Source: Blastopirellula sediminis (GTDB lineage Bacteria > Planctomycetota > Planctomycetia > Pirellulales > Pirellulaceae). From it: a stretch of DNA of 64,000 nt. The stretch lies in contig NZ_JAJKFT010000010.1 in the NCBI RefSeq assembly GCF_020966755.1, forward strand, positions 2,506,720 through 2,570,719, given 5' to 3'. Under the pieces are notes generated by a model. That model made no database searches and had not been told where the DNA came from. It was given only the letters and a program-made list of their open reading frames with translations. Below are positions 8,299-16,982 of this stretch, one piece after another (position 1 is the stretch's first letter; each line of letters starts with the position of its first letter). A program made the translations under genes and the position numbers.

Positions 8299-9102
8299 AT
8301 GGAAAGCTTGCCCCTTTTAGAACCGACGCTCCATCAGCTGTTCATCTTCGTCACCGTGTTGACGCGGGTGAGCGGCATGTTGGCGACTGCGCCGATGTTC
8401 GGGTCAAGTTACGCTCCGATGAAGGTCAAGGCCTTCCTGGCGGTCACCATTTCGATGATGATCACCGGGCTCTTTTGGGGCGAAAAGTTTCCGACGCCTG
8501 ATCACTGGATGAGCTATCTGGTGGTGCTCGGCGGCGAACTTTTTATCGGCATCTCGTTCGGCCTCGGCGTGCGGATTCTCTTCGCCGGCGTCCAGATCAC
8601 CGGTCAGATGCTGGGGCAGATCGGCGGTTTGTCGGTCGCCGACGTCTTCAATCCTGCGTTTGACGACAACGTCCCGATGCTGTCGGTCTTGTTCGACATG
8701 GTCGTGGTGGCGATGTTCTTCTGTCTCGGCGGGCACCGGTTCATGATCGGCGCTTTGCTTTCGACTTTTGCAGACGTACCGCCGGGCGTCGGACTCGCCT
8801 CGCCGGAAGTGGTCGACGTGCTGGTGATGACGTTGTCGAAAAGTTTTATGCTCGGCGTGCAAGCCGCGGCGCCAGGGACGGTCGCGCTGATGATCGGCAT
8901 CCTGGTGATGGGGCTGATCAGCCGAACGCTGCCGCAATTGAACTTGATCGCCGTCGGTTTCAGCTTGAACTCGATGCTGCTGATGCTGTTCGTCTTTCTG
9001 ACGGTCGGAGCGATGGGGTGGTTGTTTCAGGATCAACTGGAGCCGACCGTCACCTCGATTCGCGAAATGGTCGTCAATCGCCACGTCATGTTTCCAAAGT
9101 AG
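8299..9102 (+). CDS. fliR: Flagellar export gate protein FliR
   Basis: 267 residues, normal for FliR. It has multiple membrane helices with family segments FVTVLTRVSGMLATAP, KAFLAVTISMMITG, GVQITGQMLGQIGGLSVAD and the C-terminal ISRTLPQLNLIAVGF. It completes the FliPQR export core. It follows fliQ after the family D repeat. Confidence 0.95.
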   Translation: MESLPLLEPTLHQLFIFVTVLTRVSGMLATAPMFGSSYAPMKVKAFLAVTISMMITGLFWGEKFPTPDHWMSYLVVLGGELFIGISFGLGVRILFAGVQITGQMLGQIGGLSVADVFNPAFDDNVPMLSVLFDMVVVAMFFCLGGHRFMIGALLSTFADVPPGVGLASPEVVDVLVMTLSKSFMLGVQAAAPGTVALMIGILVMGLISRTLPQLNLIAVGFSLNSMLLMLFVFLTVGAMGWLFQDQLEPTVTSIREMVVNRHVMFPK

Positions 9103-9111
9103 AAGTGAAGC

Positions 9112-10221
9112 ATGGCCGAGCAGGATGATGACAAATCAGAAGATCCGACCCAGCACCGTCGCGACGAGGCGCGGAAGCAGGGGCAGGTCACCAAGAGCCA
9201 GGACCTGATCTCGGCCGGCATGCTGGTGATCGCGCTCGGCGTGATCATGTTCTTCTCGCAGTCGCTGTTCAATTACTTCGGCGACTTCACCCGCGACAAA
9301 CTCAGCGCCGTGCCGCCGCTGCAAGTCAGCTTTCAGTGGGTAATGAACGAAAACGGAACTGCTCTCTATCGCCTGGCAGTCGTGCTCGTGCCGATCCTGC
9401 TCTTGATGATGGTCGCCGGCGTTGCGCTCAACCTGATGCAGACCGGCTTTTTGTTTCTGCCGGAGAAGCTGTCGTTCGACATCCAACGTATCAATCCAAT
9501 TTCCGGGTTCCAGCGACTCTTTGCGCTGGCCAACTTCGTCCGGTTTGGGTTCGGCATCATCAAGGTGTTGATCGTCTCGGTGGTCGCCGCGGTTAGCATC
9601 TACTATGACATGCCGACGATCCTGGGACTTGCCGAGCTCTCGCCCGGTGAGATCGCCAGTTTTCTGCTGATGACCGCCTTTTGGACGTCGATGAAGATCG
9701 GCGCCGCTCTCTTGATCTTGGCGCTGATGGACTACGCTTTCCAATGGTGGAAGCATGAGCAAGATCTGAAGATGACGAAGCAGGAAGTCCGCGAAGAAAT
9801 GAAGTCGTTGCAGGGGGATCCGCAGTTGATCGCTCGCCGTCGTCAGGTCGCGCGACAGTTGGCGATGAGCCGAATGGGGAGCGACATCCCGAAAGCCGAC
9901 TTCGTGGTGACCAACCCGACCGAACTGGCGATCGCCCTGAAGTACGATCCGTACAAGATGGCGGCGCCGATCGTGCTGGCCAAAGGCGCCGGCCTGGTCG
10001 CCCAGCGAATTCGCCGCATCGCGCTGGAAAATGACGTGCCGATCGTCGAGCGCAAAGAACTGGCCCGCGCTCTCTACCGCGACGCCGAAGTGAACCAGGC
10101 GATCCCCGCCGAACAATACGCGGCGGTCGCCGAAGTGTTGAAGTACGTCTACGAACTGAAGGGCAAGACGCTGCCGACGCTGGACGAACTGAAGGAGCAC
10201 GACCGGCGGAACGCGGCGTAG
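9112..10221 (+). CDS. flhB: Flagellar export switch protein FlhB
   Basis: 369 residues. The N-terminal signature is present (DKSEDPT-x-x-R-x-x-ARK-x-GQV), with four membrane helices (about 30-55, 85-110, 140-165, 185-210) and a cytoplasmic domain with KMTKQEVREE-x-K. FlhB switches export from rod/hook to filament substrates by self-cleavage at an NPTH motif. Here the motif reads N268-P-T-E271, so histidine is replaced by glutamate while Asn and Pro are kept. Gene start is 9 nt after fliR. It closes the flagellar run. Confidence 0.94.
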   Translation: MAEQDDDKSEDPTQHRRDEARKQGQVTKSQDLISAGMLVIALGVIMFFSQSLFNYFGDFTRDKLSAVPPLQVSFQWVMNENGTALYRLAVVLVPILLLMMVAGVALNLMQTGFLFLPEKLSFDIQRINPISGFQRLFALANFVRFGFGIIKVLIVSVVAAVSIYYDMPTILGLAELSPGEIASFLLMTAFWTSMKIGAALLILALMDYAFQWWKHEQDLKMTKQEVREEMKSLQGDPQLIARRRQVARQLAMSRMGSDIPKADFVVTNPTELAIALKYDPYKMAAPIVLAKGAGLVAQRIRRIALENDVPIVERKELARALYRDAEVNQAIPAEQYAAVAEVLKYVYELKGKTLPTLDELKEHDRRNAA

Positions 10222-10316
10222 CGGCAGCGAACCGGTAAACGGCGGCGCGTGTCTCGCAGGCAATCGCGGCCGAGCGGCCGCTCTCTGCTCGTGTTGACTC
10301 AACGTTCGTTTCGGCG

Positions 10317-10961
10317 ATGCTCCACTACCCCAAAATCCCCGGCAGCAAGAACGCGCCGCTCCAGCGCTGCATCGCCTTTGAAAAGTATGACGGCGCCAAT
10401 CTCCACTGGGATTGGGATCGCGACTTCGGTTGGCATGCGTTTGGGACTCGCCGCGATGCGTTTAATCTGACCGACGAGGGGATCGCCCAGTTTTGCGAGC
10501 GGCATGCGCACTTGCACGAGTGCGTCAGCGTCTTTTGGCGCTCGCTGGCGGAACCGCTCGAAAAGATCTTCCGCGATCACGCTGACTATCGCAACGTGCA
10601 AAGCTTCCAGGCCTTCACCGAGTTCCTCGGGCCGAACTCGTTCGCCGGGCTTCATCAGGAAGCGGACCCGAAAGAGCTCCGGCTGTTTGACGTTTCGTTG
10701 GAGTCGACCGGCCTGATTGCGCCTGGTCGGTTTGTAACGGATTTTGCGGCGCTGCCGATCGCTCGCGTCGTCTATCAGGGACGACTGACCGGCAGATTTG
10801 CCGAAGATGTTCGTGAAGGAAAGTATGGCGTCGACGAAGGGGTGATCTGCAAAGGAGGGGGCGAGGGAACTGATCTTTGGATGGTCAAAATCAAGACCTA
10901 TGCTTATCTGCAGAAATTGAAGCAAGCCTTCGCCGACCGCTGGGAAGAGTACTGGGAATGA
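10317..10961 (+). CDS. RNA-ligase-like nucleotidyltransferase
   Basis: 214 residues. The motifs of the covalent nucleotidyltransferase (RNA/DNA ligase, capping enzyme) superfamily are recognisable in order: motif I FEKYDGAN with Lys23 as the likely adenylylated residue, an acidic motif III in TEFLGPNSFAG (Glu102), motif IV DEGVICKG (173-180) and motif V WMVKIKT (188-194, two lysines). No C-terminal domain follows, so it is a minimal ligase core. RNA repair or a tRNA/RNA end-joining role is inferred only. It is not clearly linked to the flagellar genes before it. Confidence 0.7.
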   Translation: MLHYPKIPGSKNAPLQRCIAFEKYDGANLHWDWDRDFGWHAFGTRRDAFNLTDEGIAQFCERHAHLHECVSVFWRSLAEPLEKIFRDHADYRNVQSFQAFTEFLGPNSFAGLHQEADPKELRLFDVSLESTGLIAPGRFVTDFAALPIARVVYQGRLTGRFAEDVREGKYGVDEGVICKGGGEGTDLWMVKIKTYAYLQKLKQAFADRWEEYWE

Positions 10962-11280
10962 CCAGTTCCGCTGCGGTTTGCGGGATGAAACTCAAGGTGG
11001 CGGGCGGAAGAGCTAGGCGGAAATTGCACCCGCTCGCTTCCAATAACGTGGCGTTGAGTTTCCCTACCAGACGATCCTACCCAGCTTCCCCAGCACTAGC
11101 AGCGATAGCCGAAAATTGCCGTCATTTTCTCCGGTTCGGAATAATATTCGCATGTTAGGTTTTCGCGAATCGTTGTTGCGGCCGCATGTTGCAGGGGACA
11201 CGTTGGTCCGCTCGATTTATGCGCATGTTTCGCGACATTTGTAGGCAGCAACGACGGTCAGGACTGAGGATTGAGGATCT
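10962..11280. other. Intergenic, no gene seen
   Basis: 319 nt between the RNA-ligase-like gene and the glycoside hydrolase. No credible ORF or terminator. A 6-bp inverted repeat (ATTCGC/GCGAAT, near 11146-11170) is the only structure noticed. Confidence 0.5.
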
Positions 11281-14025
11281 ATGCCGGAAGCGGAATGGGA
11301 ACGGTTAGCCGCGGAGTCGGACCGAGAGGGAAGCTCGAACTGGAAACGTTGGGGACCTTATCTCTCGGAACGTCAGTGGGGAACGGTCCGTGAAAGTGCT
11401 GCGGAAGAAGATCCGTGGCTCAATTTCACCTATGAAGAGGCGATCTGGCGAACCTACCGCTGGGGGGAAGATGGCATTCTGGGGATCTGCGATCGCCAGT
11501 GTCGTCTTTGTTTCGGACTCGCCCTCTGGAACGAGAACGACCCGATCCTGAAGGAGCGGCTCTTTGGTCTAACCGGGCCGGAAGGGAATCATGGCGAGGA
11601 CGTCAAAGAGGCGTACTACTACCTCGACTCGACCCCGACCCACTCCTACCTGAAGGGGCTCTACAAATATCCGCACGCCGAGTACCCCTACAAGCGGCTT
11701 CGCGAAGAGAACGCGGCCCGCAATCGAACCCAGCCGGAGTTTGAACTGACCGACACTGGGCTGTTCGACGAAGGACGCTATTTCGACGTCCAGGTCGAAT
11801 ACGCCAAAGCGTCGTCCGAAGACATCCTGATTCGGGTCACCATTTCCAATCGCGGCCCTGACGCCGCGCCGCTCCACTTTTTGCCGACCTGGTGGTTCCG
11901 CAATACGTGGGCCTGGGGACCGACCCTGGAGAAACCAAAACAAAAGCCGATCCTGACGCAGAGCGGCGACGATGAACTGCTCGCCAAGCATGAGACGCTG
12001 GGCGAAATGCAGATCTACGCCGACGCCGGTCCTGACGGCGAGTCGCCCGAGTGGATGTTCACCGAGAACGAAACGAACTCGTGGCGATTTGAAGATCCGA
12101 ACAGCCGTCGTCCTTCGTGCAAAGACGCGTTTCACCTGGCGGTGGTCGACGGAATTGAAGGAGTCGTCAATCCGACTCCCAGCGGCACCAAAGCGACCGC
12201 TTACTACAAATGCGTGATTCCGGGCGGCGAGTCGGTCCAGTTCCGCATGCGGATGTCGGCGAAAGAGCAATCGCCGGTAACGCCGTTCGGCGCCAGTTTT
12301 GAAGACGCCTTCGAGCAGCGAACGGACGAAGCCGATCGTTTCGCCAAGTCGCTGGTCGGGCCCGGACTGTCGAGCGACGAAGAGATGATCCTGCGTCAAG
12401 CGAACGCCGGGCTACTCTGGACCAAGCAGTTCTATCACTACGTCATTCCGCGCTGGCTTGAAAACAACGGCAACGGCAAGAAACGCCGCAAGAGCGATCA
12501 GCAGCCGGGGGCGCCCAGCAAGCGAAACGCCGACTGGGGACACTTGTACAACAAGAACGTCATCTCGATGCCCGACAAGTGGGAATATCCCTGGTACGCG
12601 GCATGGGACTCGGCGTTTCACTTTATTCCGTTCGCCAAGATCGATCCCTACTTCGCGAAAGAGCAGGCGATCCTGTTCCTCCGCGAATGGTACATGCATC
12701 CGAACGGTCAGCTGCCCGCCTACGAATGGAACTTCAGCGACGTGAACCCGCCGGTTCATGCGTGGGCGTGTTGGCGCATTTATCAAATGACCGCCTCCAA
12801 TGGCGATCGCGATCGGGTCTTCCTCGAACGCGTCTTCCAGAAGCTGCTCCTCAACTTCACCTGGTGGGTCAATCGCAAAGACATTCGCGGCAAGCATGTT
12901 TTCAGCGGTGGGTTCTTGGGGCTTGATAACGTCGGGATCTTCGATCGCTCGAAGCCGCTGCCGACCGGCGGGCACTTGGAGCAAGCGGACGGCACCGCGT
13001 GGATGGCCTACTTCTGCAGCAGCATGTTGTCGATCGCCTTCGAGTTGGCCGACGGCAATCCGGCCTACGAAGACATGGCGTCCAAGTTCTTCGAGCACTA
13101 CGTCTCGATCGCCGAAGCGATGAACTCGCTGGACGGGACCGGGCTGTGGGACGAAGAGGATGGCTTCTACTACGATCACCTCCACATCGACGGCCGCAAC
13201 ATTCCGCTCAAGATCCGCTCGATCGTCGGCTTGATTCCGCTGCTGACGGTCGACGTTATTGATGATCGGACGATGGATAAGCTCCCCGCCTTCCGGAAGC
13301 GGATGGACTGGTTCCTCAACTTCCGTCCTGACCTCAGTAAGTCGATGACTTACATGGAAGGGAACACGCAAGAAGACGGTCAGGGACGCAAGCTGCTCGC
13401 GATTCCGACCAGGGAACGCTTGCTCCGCATGCTCCGTTATCTGCTCGACGAGGATGAATTCCTTTCGCCGTACGGCGTCCGTTCTCTCTCAAAGTATCAC
13501 CTCGAGCATCCGTTCGAATACGAGCTGAACGGCGAACGGCTCTGCGTGCAGTACCAGCCGGCCGAGTCCGACAGCTGGCTCTTCGGCGGCAACTCGAACT
13601 GGCGCGGCCCGATCTGGTTCCCGCTCAACTACCTGATCATCGAAGCGCTGGAGCGCTACTACCAGTTCTACGGCAAGTCGTTGCGGGTCGAATGTCCGGC
13701 TCGCTCCGGCCGCTACATGGATCTGCAGGAAGTGGCGGACGAAATCCGCAAGCGACTTTCGCGGCTCTTCCTGGCCGACTCCGAAGGGGGACGTCCCAGC
13801 TATTGCCGCAGCGATCGCTTGCTCAACGATCCGCACTGGCGCGAGCTGGTGCTGTTCTACGAGTACTTCGACGCCGAAACCGGCAAGGGACTTGGCGCCA
13901 GTCATCAAACCGGCTGGACCGCCCTGATCGCGCCGATCTTGGGATCGTTGGCTCAGCATCGCAGCGCCGCTGAGACGAAAGAGCCGAAGAAGAAACGCGT
14001 GAAAGCGGCAGGCGAGCCGGTCTAG
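11281..14025 (+). CDS. MGH1-like (GH63-type) glycoside hydrolase
   Basis: 914 residues, cytoplasmic (no signal peptide). It resembles the large 'glucosidase / mannosylglycerate hydrolase MGH1-like' proteins. The N-terminal beta domain has WGPYLSERQWGTVRE and a GL-x-GPEGNHGEDVKE segment. The (alpha/alpha) toroid (about 420-890) contains HLYNKNVISMPDKWEYPWYAAWDSAFH, EQADGTAWMAYFCSSML, GLWDEEDGFYYDHL and NSNWRGPIWFPLNYL, rich in the acidic and aromatic residues of GH63-like active sites. The substrate is probably an alpha-glucoside or mannosyl/glucosylglycerate compatible solute, which is inferred. The next gene starts one base after its stop codon. Confidence 0.78.
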   Translation: MPEAEWERLAAESDREGSSNWKRWGPYLSERQWGTVRESAAEEDPWLNFTYEEAIWRTYRWGEDGILGICDRQCRLCFGLALWNENDPILKERLFGLTGPEGNHGEDVKEAYYYLDSTPTHSYLKGLYKYPHAEYPYKRLREENAARNRTQPEFELTDTGLFDEGRYFDVQVEYAKASSEDILIRVTISNRGPDAAPLHFLPTWWFRNTWAWGPTLEKPKQKPILTQSGDDELLAKHETLGEMQIYADAGPDGESPEWMFTENETNSWRFEDPNSRRPSCKDAFHLAVVDGIEGVVNPTPSGTKATAYYKCVIPGGESVQFRMRMSAKEQSPVTPFGASFEDAFEQRTDEADRFAKSLVGPGLSSDEEMILRQANAGLLWTKQFYHYVIPRWLENNGNGKKRRKSDQQPGAPSKRNADWGHLYNKNVISMPDKWEYPWYAAWDSAFHFIPFAKIDPYFAKEQAILFLREWYMHPNGQLPAYEWNFSDVNPPVHAWACWRIYQMTASNGDRDRVFLERVFQKLLLNFTWWVNRKDIRGKHVFSGGFLGLDNVGIFDRSKPLPTGGHLEQADGTAWMAYFCSSMLSIAFELADGNPAYEDMASKFFEHYVSIAEAMNSLDGTGLWDEEDGFYYDHLHIDGRNIPLKIRSIVGLIPLLTVDVIDDRTMDKLPAFRKRMDWFLNFRPDLSKSMTYMEGNTQEDGQGRKLLAIPTRERLLRMLRYLLDEDEFLSPYGVRSLSKYHLEHPFEYELNGERLCVQYQPAESDSWLFGGNSNWRGPIWFPLNYLIIEALERYYQFYGKSLRVECPARSGRYMDLQEVADEIRKRLSRLFLADSEGGRPSYCRSDRLLNDPHWRELVLFYEYFDAETGKGLGASHQTGWTALIAPILGSLAQHRSAAETKEPKKKRVKAAGEPV

Positions 14026-14026
14026 C

Positions 14027-14386
14027 ATGAACGGTTGGCTGGACTATCGCTGGCCGAAAAGCAGCGTCGCCTTCATCGCGGGCATTTTCATGTTCGCCGG
14101 GGCGGTTCTCTTTTTCCTCGGCGACACGTGGTACACGAAGTACGTCTGCCCCTTCTTCTTTCCGATCGGAGTGGGGCTCTGGCTCAAGCACTCGTGGGCC
14201 CGCTGGACGGCATTCGTCTTGATTGCGCTCACCTCCGCGCTGGCGGTGGTGGTCTTGGTGATCGGCGACTTCTCGGCCAGTCGTGCGGTCCGTCTCCTCT
14301 CCGCGATCTGGATGCTCTACGCCCTCTGGGAATGGGACGTCTATGCGGAGCGACCGCAGCCGGACATCGCTGCGGTCGAAGAGTAA
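14027..14386 (+). CDS. Small integral membrane protein
   Basis: 119 residues with three or four membrane helices (about 14-36, 40-52, 60-84 and 90-108) and a short acidic tail. No recognised family. Its ATG lies one base after the glycoside hydrolase stop, so the two are probably co-translated. It converges with the AHSA1-type gene on the other strand, 3 nt apart. Confidence 0.72.
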   Translation: MNGWLDYRWPKSSVAFIAGIFMFAGAVLFFLGDTWYTKYVCPFFFPIGVGLWLKHSWARWTAFVLIALTSALAVVVLVIGDFSASRAVRLLSAIWMLYALWEWDVYAERPQPDIAAVEE

Positions 14387-14389
14387 AGC

Positions 14390-14845
14390 TTAGCGAGCCG
14401 TTTCGTCTAGCGTCGCCGTCAGACGATCCAAATTCTGCTCCAGCCCGTCGCCAGCAAAACTGCGAACGTTCGCGCAGGTCTGCGCATCATCAAACGCCAT
14501 CCGCCAGTGAAGGTGACAACCTTTTTCCGCCGGCGCGAACGTGAGCGTTGATTGAAAATGGGGAGCGCTCTGATGATCAAACACGATCCGCGTCGGCGCT
14601 ACGATTTCCAGGAACCGGCTTTCGTTCAAATAGTCGGCGCCGTTGGGGCCATGCATGATGAATCGCCAATGGCCGCCGGGCTGAAAATCAAATTCGTGAA
14701 ACGTGTTGGTGAAGCCGTTGGGGCCCCACCACCGCGCCAGGATCGCCGGATCGCGAAACGCGGCGAAGATTTGCGCGGGAGAGTAGGGGATTAGGCGGCT
14801 CGTTTCGATCCGGCAGTCGACCGGGACTTCGTTGGCGTCGTTCAT
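14390..14845 (-). CDS. AHSA1/SRPBCC-family protein
   Basis: 151 residues from the ATG at 14845, which has an AGGAAAGAG ribosome site about 10 nt upstream; an in-frame extension to 14911 is possible but lacks family similarity. START/AHSA1 fold features: YSPAQIFAAFRDPAILARWWGPNGFT, FDFQPGGHWRF-x-MHGPNG and WRMAFDDAQTC. Such proteins bind hydrophobic ligands, and the exact role is unknown. It is third in a cluster after an ECF sigma gene and a DGPF gene; these three families often occur together. Confidence 0.8.
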   Translation of the reverse strand: MNDANEVPVDCRIETSRLIPYSPAQIFAAFRDPAILARWWGPNGFTNTFHEFDFQPGGHWRFIMHGPNGADYLNESRFLEIVAPTRIVFDHQSAPHFQSTLTFAPAEKGCHLHWRMAFDDAQTCANVRSFAGDGLEQNLDRLTATLDETAR

Positions 14846-14917
14846 CGCGCTCGTGCTCTTTCCTGGGATGCCGGTCACTGCGGGACGAGCCAACAATGAC
14901 CGGCGCCGCATGCTGCT

Positions 14918-15325
14918 TTACTGTTGCTGCTGTAGTTGCTGTTTCACCTTCTCGTTTCGTGCGGTGATCAGCGCGTTGACCGTTTCATCGGCCGGACGGA
15001 TTTCAAACGGACCCATTTTGACGCCGGGGTGTTTCGACATCAGGGCGATCGCGTGATTCATGTCGCGAGCTTCCAGCAGCAAGATGCCGCCGAGCGTTTC
15101 CTTCGTTTCCGAAAATGGACCGTCGGTTACTTCGACGTTTCCGTCTTTCGCCCTCAGCGTGACCGCGTCATGCGACCAGCCGAGCGCCTCGCCGCCGAGA
15201 AAGTGTCCGCCCCGACGCAGCTCATCGTCATACGCAAAGCACTCGTCCATCAACTTTTGACCTACGTCGGGCGGGATCTCGGCATACGCCTTTTGGTCGA
15301 TATAGCCCAGGCAAACGTATTTCAT
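14918..15325 (-). CDS. DGPF/YCII-related protein
   Basis: 135 residues with the YCII-related fold: [34 protein letters not shown] and the name-giving DGPF in [15 protein letters not shown], then a MSKHPGVK-x-GPFEIRP end and a Gln-rich tail. DGPF proteins are the usual genomic partners of ECF42 sigma factors, and one is encoded just upstream. Enzymatic activity is not established. Confidence 0.85.
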   Translation of the reverse strand: MKYVCLGYIDQKAYAEIPPDVGQKLMDECFAYDDELRRGGHFLGGEALGWSHDAVTLRAKDGNVEVTDGPFSETKETLGGILLLEARDMNHAIALMSKHPGVKMGPFEIRPADETVNALITARNEKVKQQLQQQQ

Positions 15326-15449
15326 GCGATCAAACTCCGTTGGTGGTTGTTGCGATTCGGATCAGCTTTTAGAGCCGAACTTTATCCAGTAGTCGAACGG
15401 CCGCCGGCGAAATCGACAGCCGCGAAAAGATTTTCGCCAAAAAGTTCGC

Positions 15450-16703
15450 TCACGTGCGTAGACGTTCGATCTTCGTGTTCAGAAGTCGTTTCTCCGCTTC
15501 CTGTTGCGTCAGTTCGGCCGCTCTCGTGAGCGCCGCGATCGCCGCTTCTTTTTCTCCGGCTCGGCACAACAGTTCCCCTCGGGCCGAATGGGCCAGGTGA
15601 TAGTCGGCCAGATCGCCGCGGGCCAGGATCGCGTCGATAATTGCCAGGCCGGCTTCCGGTCCGTCCCGCATCGCGACGGCGACTGCTCGGTTCAGTTCGA
15701 TTACCGGCGACGGCTCGATCTGCAGCAGCGCCGAATAGAGCACCACAATCTGATTCCAATCGGTTTGGTCGGCTGTCGGCGCTTCGGCATGAATCGCCGA
15801 GATCGCCCCTTGCAGCGTGTAGGCGCCGAAGCGCCGCGAACGAAGTGCGTCCTCTACGAGCACGATCCCTTCCGCAATTAGCCGCTGATCCCACCGCCTT
15901 CGATCCTGATCTTCCATCAAGATGATTTCGCCGTCGTCCGAAACCCGCGCCTCGCGCCGCGATTCGTGCAGCAGCATCAACGCGAGTAAACCTTTCACTT
16001 CCGGTTCCGGCAGCAACTGATGCAGCAGTCGGCCTAGCCGGATCGCTTCGGCCGTCAGGTTCGCTCGGATCGGCGCTTCTCCTTGCGACGCGCTGTACCC
16101 TTCGTTGAAGACCAGATAGATCGCGGAGAGTACGGCATCAAGCCGGGCGGGCAATTCGCTCAGTGACGGGACGACGAACGGAATGCCGGCTTCGCGAATC
16201 TTCGCTTTTCCGCGCACGATTCGCTGGGCCATCGAACCTTTGGTCGTCAAAAACGCCCGGGCGATCTCTTCGGTCGTCAGTCCGCACACTTCGCGCAAGG
16301 TAAGCGGTACGCGGATGCGGGGATCGATCTCCGGATGGCAGCAGGTAAAGATCAGCCGCAGCCGATCGTCTTCAATCTCGCCTTCCGCGCGGGAGGCGTT
16401 CTCGGTCGCAACTTCTGCCATTCGTGCGGCGATTTCTCCCTGAAGCTCCTTCAGTCGACCTTGCCGCCGGAGCGTATCGATCGCCTTGAACCGTCCGGTC
16501 GAAACGAGCCAGGCGGTTGGACTGGCCGGAACGCCATCGCGCTCCCAATCGACGACCGCCGCCGCAAACGCTTCATGCATCGCGTCGTCGGCGAGTTCAA
16601 AGTCTTTCAGAATTCGGACGAGCGACGCAAAGACCCTCCGCGAATCGGAGCGGTAGAGAGCGTCAAGCTGATCGCGGATCGAAGGCCGGGGAGGGGGATT
16701 CAT
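15450..16703 (-). CDS. ECF42-like RNA polymerase sigma factor
   Basis: 417 residues starting at MNPPPRPS. Sigma region 2 (about 10-80: ELADDAMHEAFAAAVVDW, AWLVSTGRFKAIDTLRR) and region 4 (about 130-185: PLTLREVCGLTTEEIARAFL, GSMAQRIVRGKAKIRE) precede a ~210-residue C-terminal domain (ADQTDWNQIVVLYSALLQIEPSPVIELNRAVAVA, then TPR-like helices). This architecture, with a DGPF gene next door, matches the ECF42 group, in which the C-terminal extension replaces an anti-sigma factor in control. It probably drives the DGPF/AHSA1 genes. Confidence 0.85.
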   Translation of the reverse strand: MNPPPRPSIRDQLDALYRSDSRRVFASLVRILKDFELADDAMHEAFAAAVVDWERDGVPASPTAWLVSTGRFKAIDTLRRQGRLKELQGEIAARMAEVATENASRAEGEIEDDRLRLIFTCCHPEIDPRIRVPLTLREVCGLTTEEIARAFLTTKGSMAQRIVRGKAKIREAGIPFVVPSLSELPARLDAVLSAIYLVFNEGYSASQGEAPIRANLTAEAIRLGRLLHQLLPEPEVKGLLALMLLHESRREARVSDDGEIILMEDQDRRRWDQRLIAEGIVLVEDALRSRRFGAYTLQGAISAIHAEAPTADQTDWNQIVVLYSALLQIEPSPVIELNRAVAVAMRDGPEAGLAIIDAILARGDLADYHLAHSARGELLCRAGEKEAAIAALTRAAELTQQEAEKRLLNTKIERLRT

Positions 16704-16768
16704 GCCCTGTAGTATAAGCGGCCGCAGCGACCAAAGGATGATCCAGGAAAAACCTGGCCCAAACAAAT

Positions 16769-16903
16769 ACTAGCCCGAGGCGCGAGCCGAGGGAAAGCGG
16801 TTGGAATTATCGAGTAAGAACGCTTTCGCTTTCAAATCACAACCGAAAGGAGACTCTTCTGAGAAGTTCCGGCCGCACTCCCTCGGCTTGCGCCTCGGGC
16901 TAA
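16769..16903. repeat. Inverted-repeat element, family B, copy 1
   Basis: About 135 bp with terminal inverted repeats of ~32 bp: left arm TACTAGCCCGAGGCGCGAG and on to 16800, right arm ending CGCCTCGGGCTAATA at 16903. The interior (~70 bp) has no ORF. Full relatives are at 20807-20946 and 29149-29287. It lies in the 279-nt gap between the sigma gene and the sulfatase. Confidence 0.88.
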
Positions 16904-16927
16904 TATCGGGACCAAGAACGAGTGAAG

Positions 16928-16956
16928 CCCAGCCAGTCGATAGCCGACTGGCTGGG
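16928..16956. terminator. Strong hairpin downstream of a sulfatase
   Basis: Perfect 12-bp stem CCCAGCCAGTCG/CGACTGGCTGGG with a 5-nt loop, 27 nt past the stop of the minus-strand sulfatase. No T-tract follows on that strand, so it may protect the mRNA 3' end rather than terminate transcription. Confidence 0.5.
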
Positions 16957-16982
16957 CCACCCAGGATTGCCTCAACCGCCGC

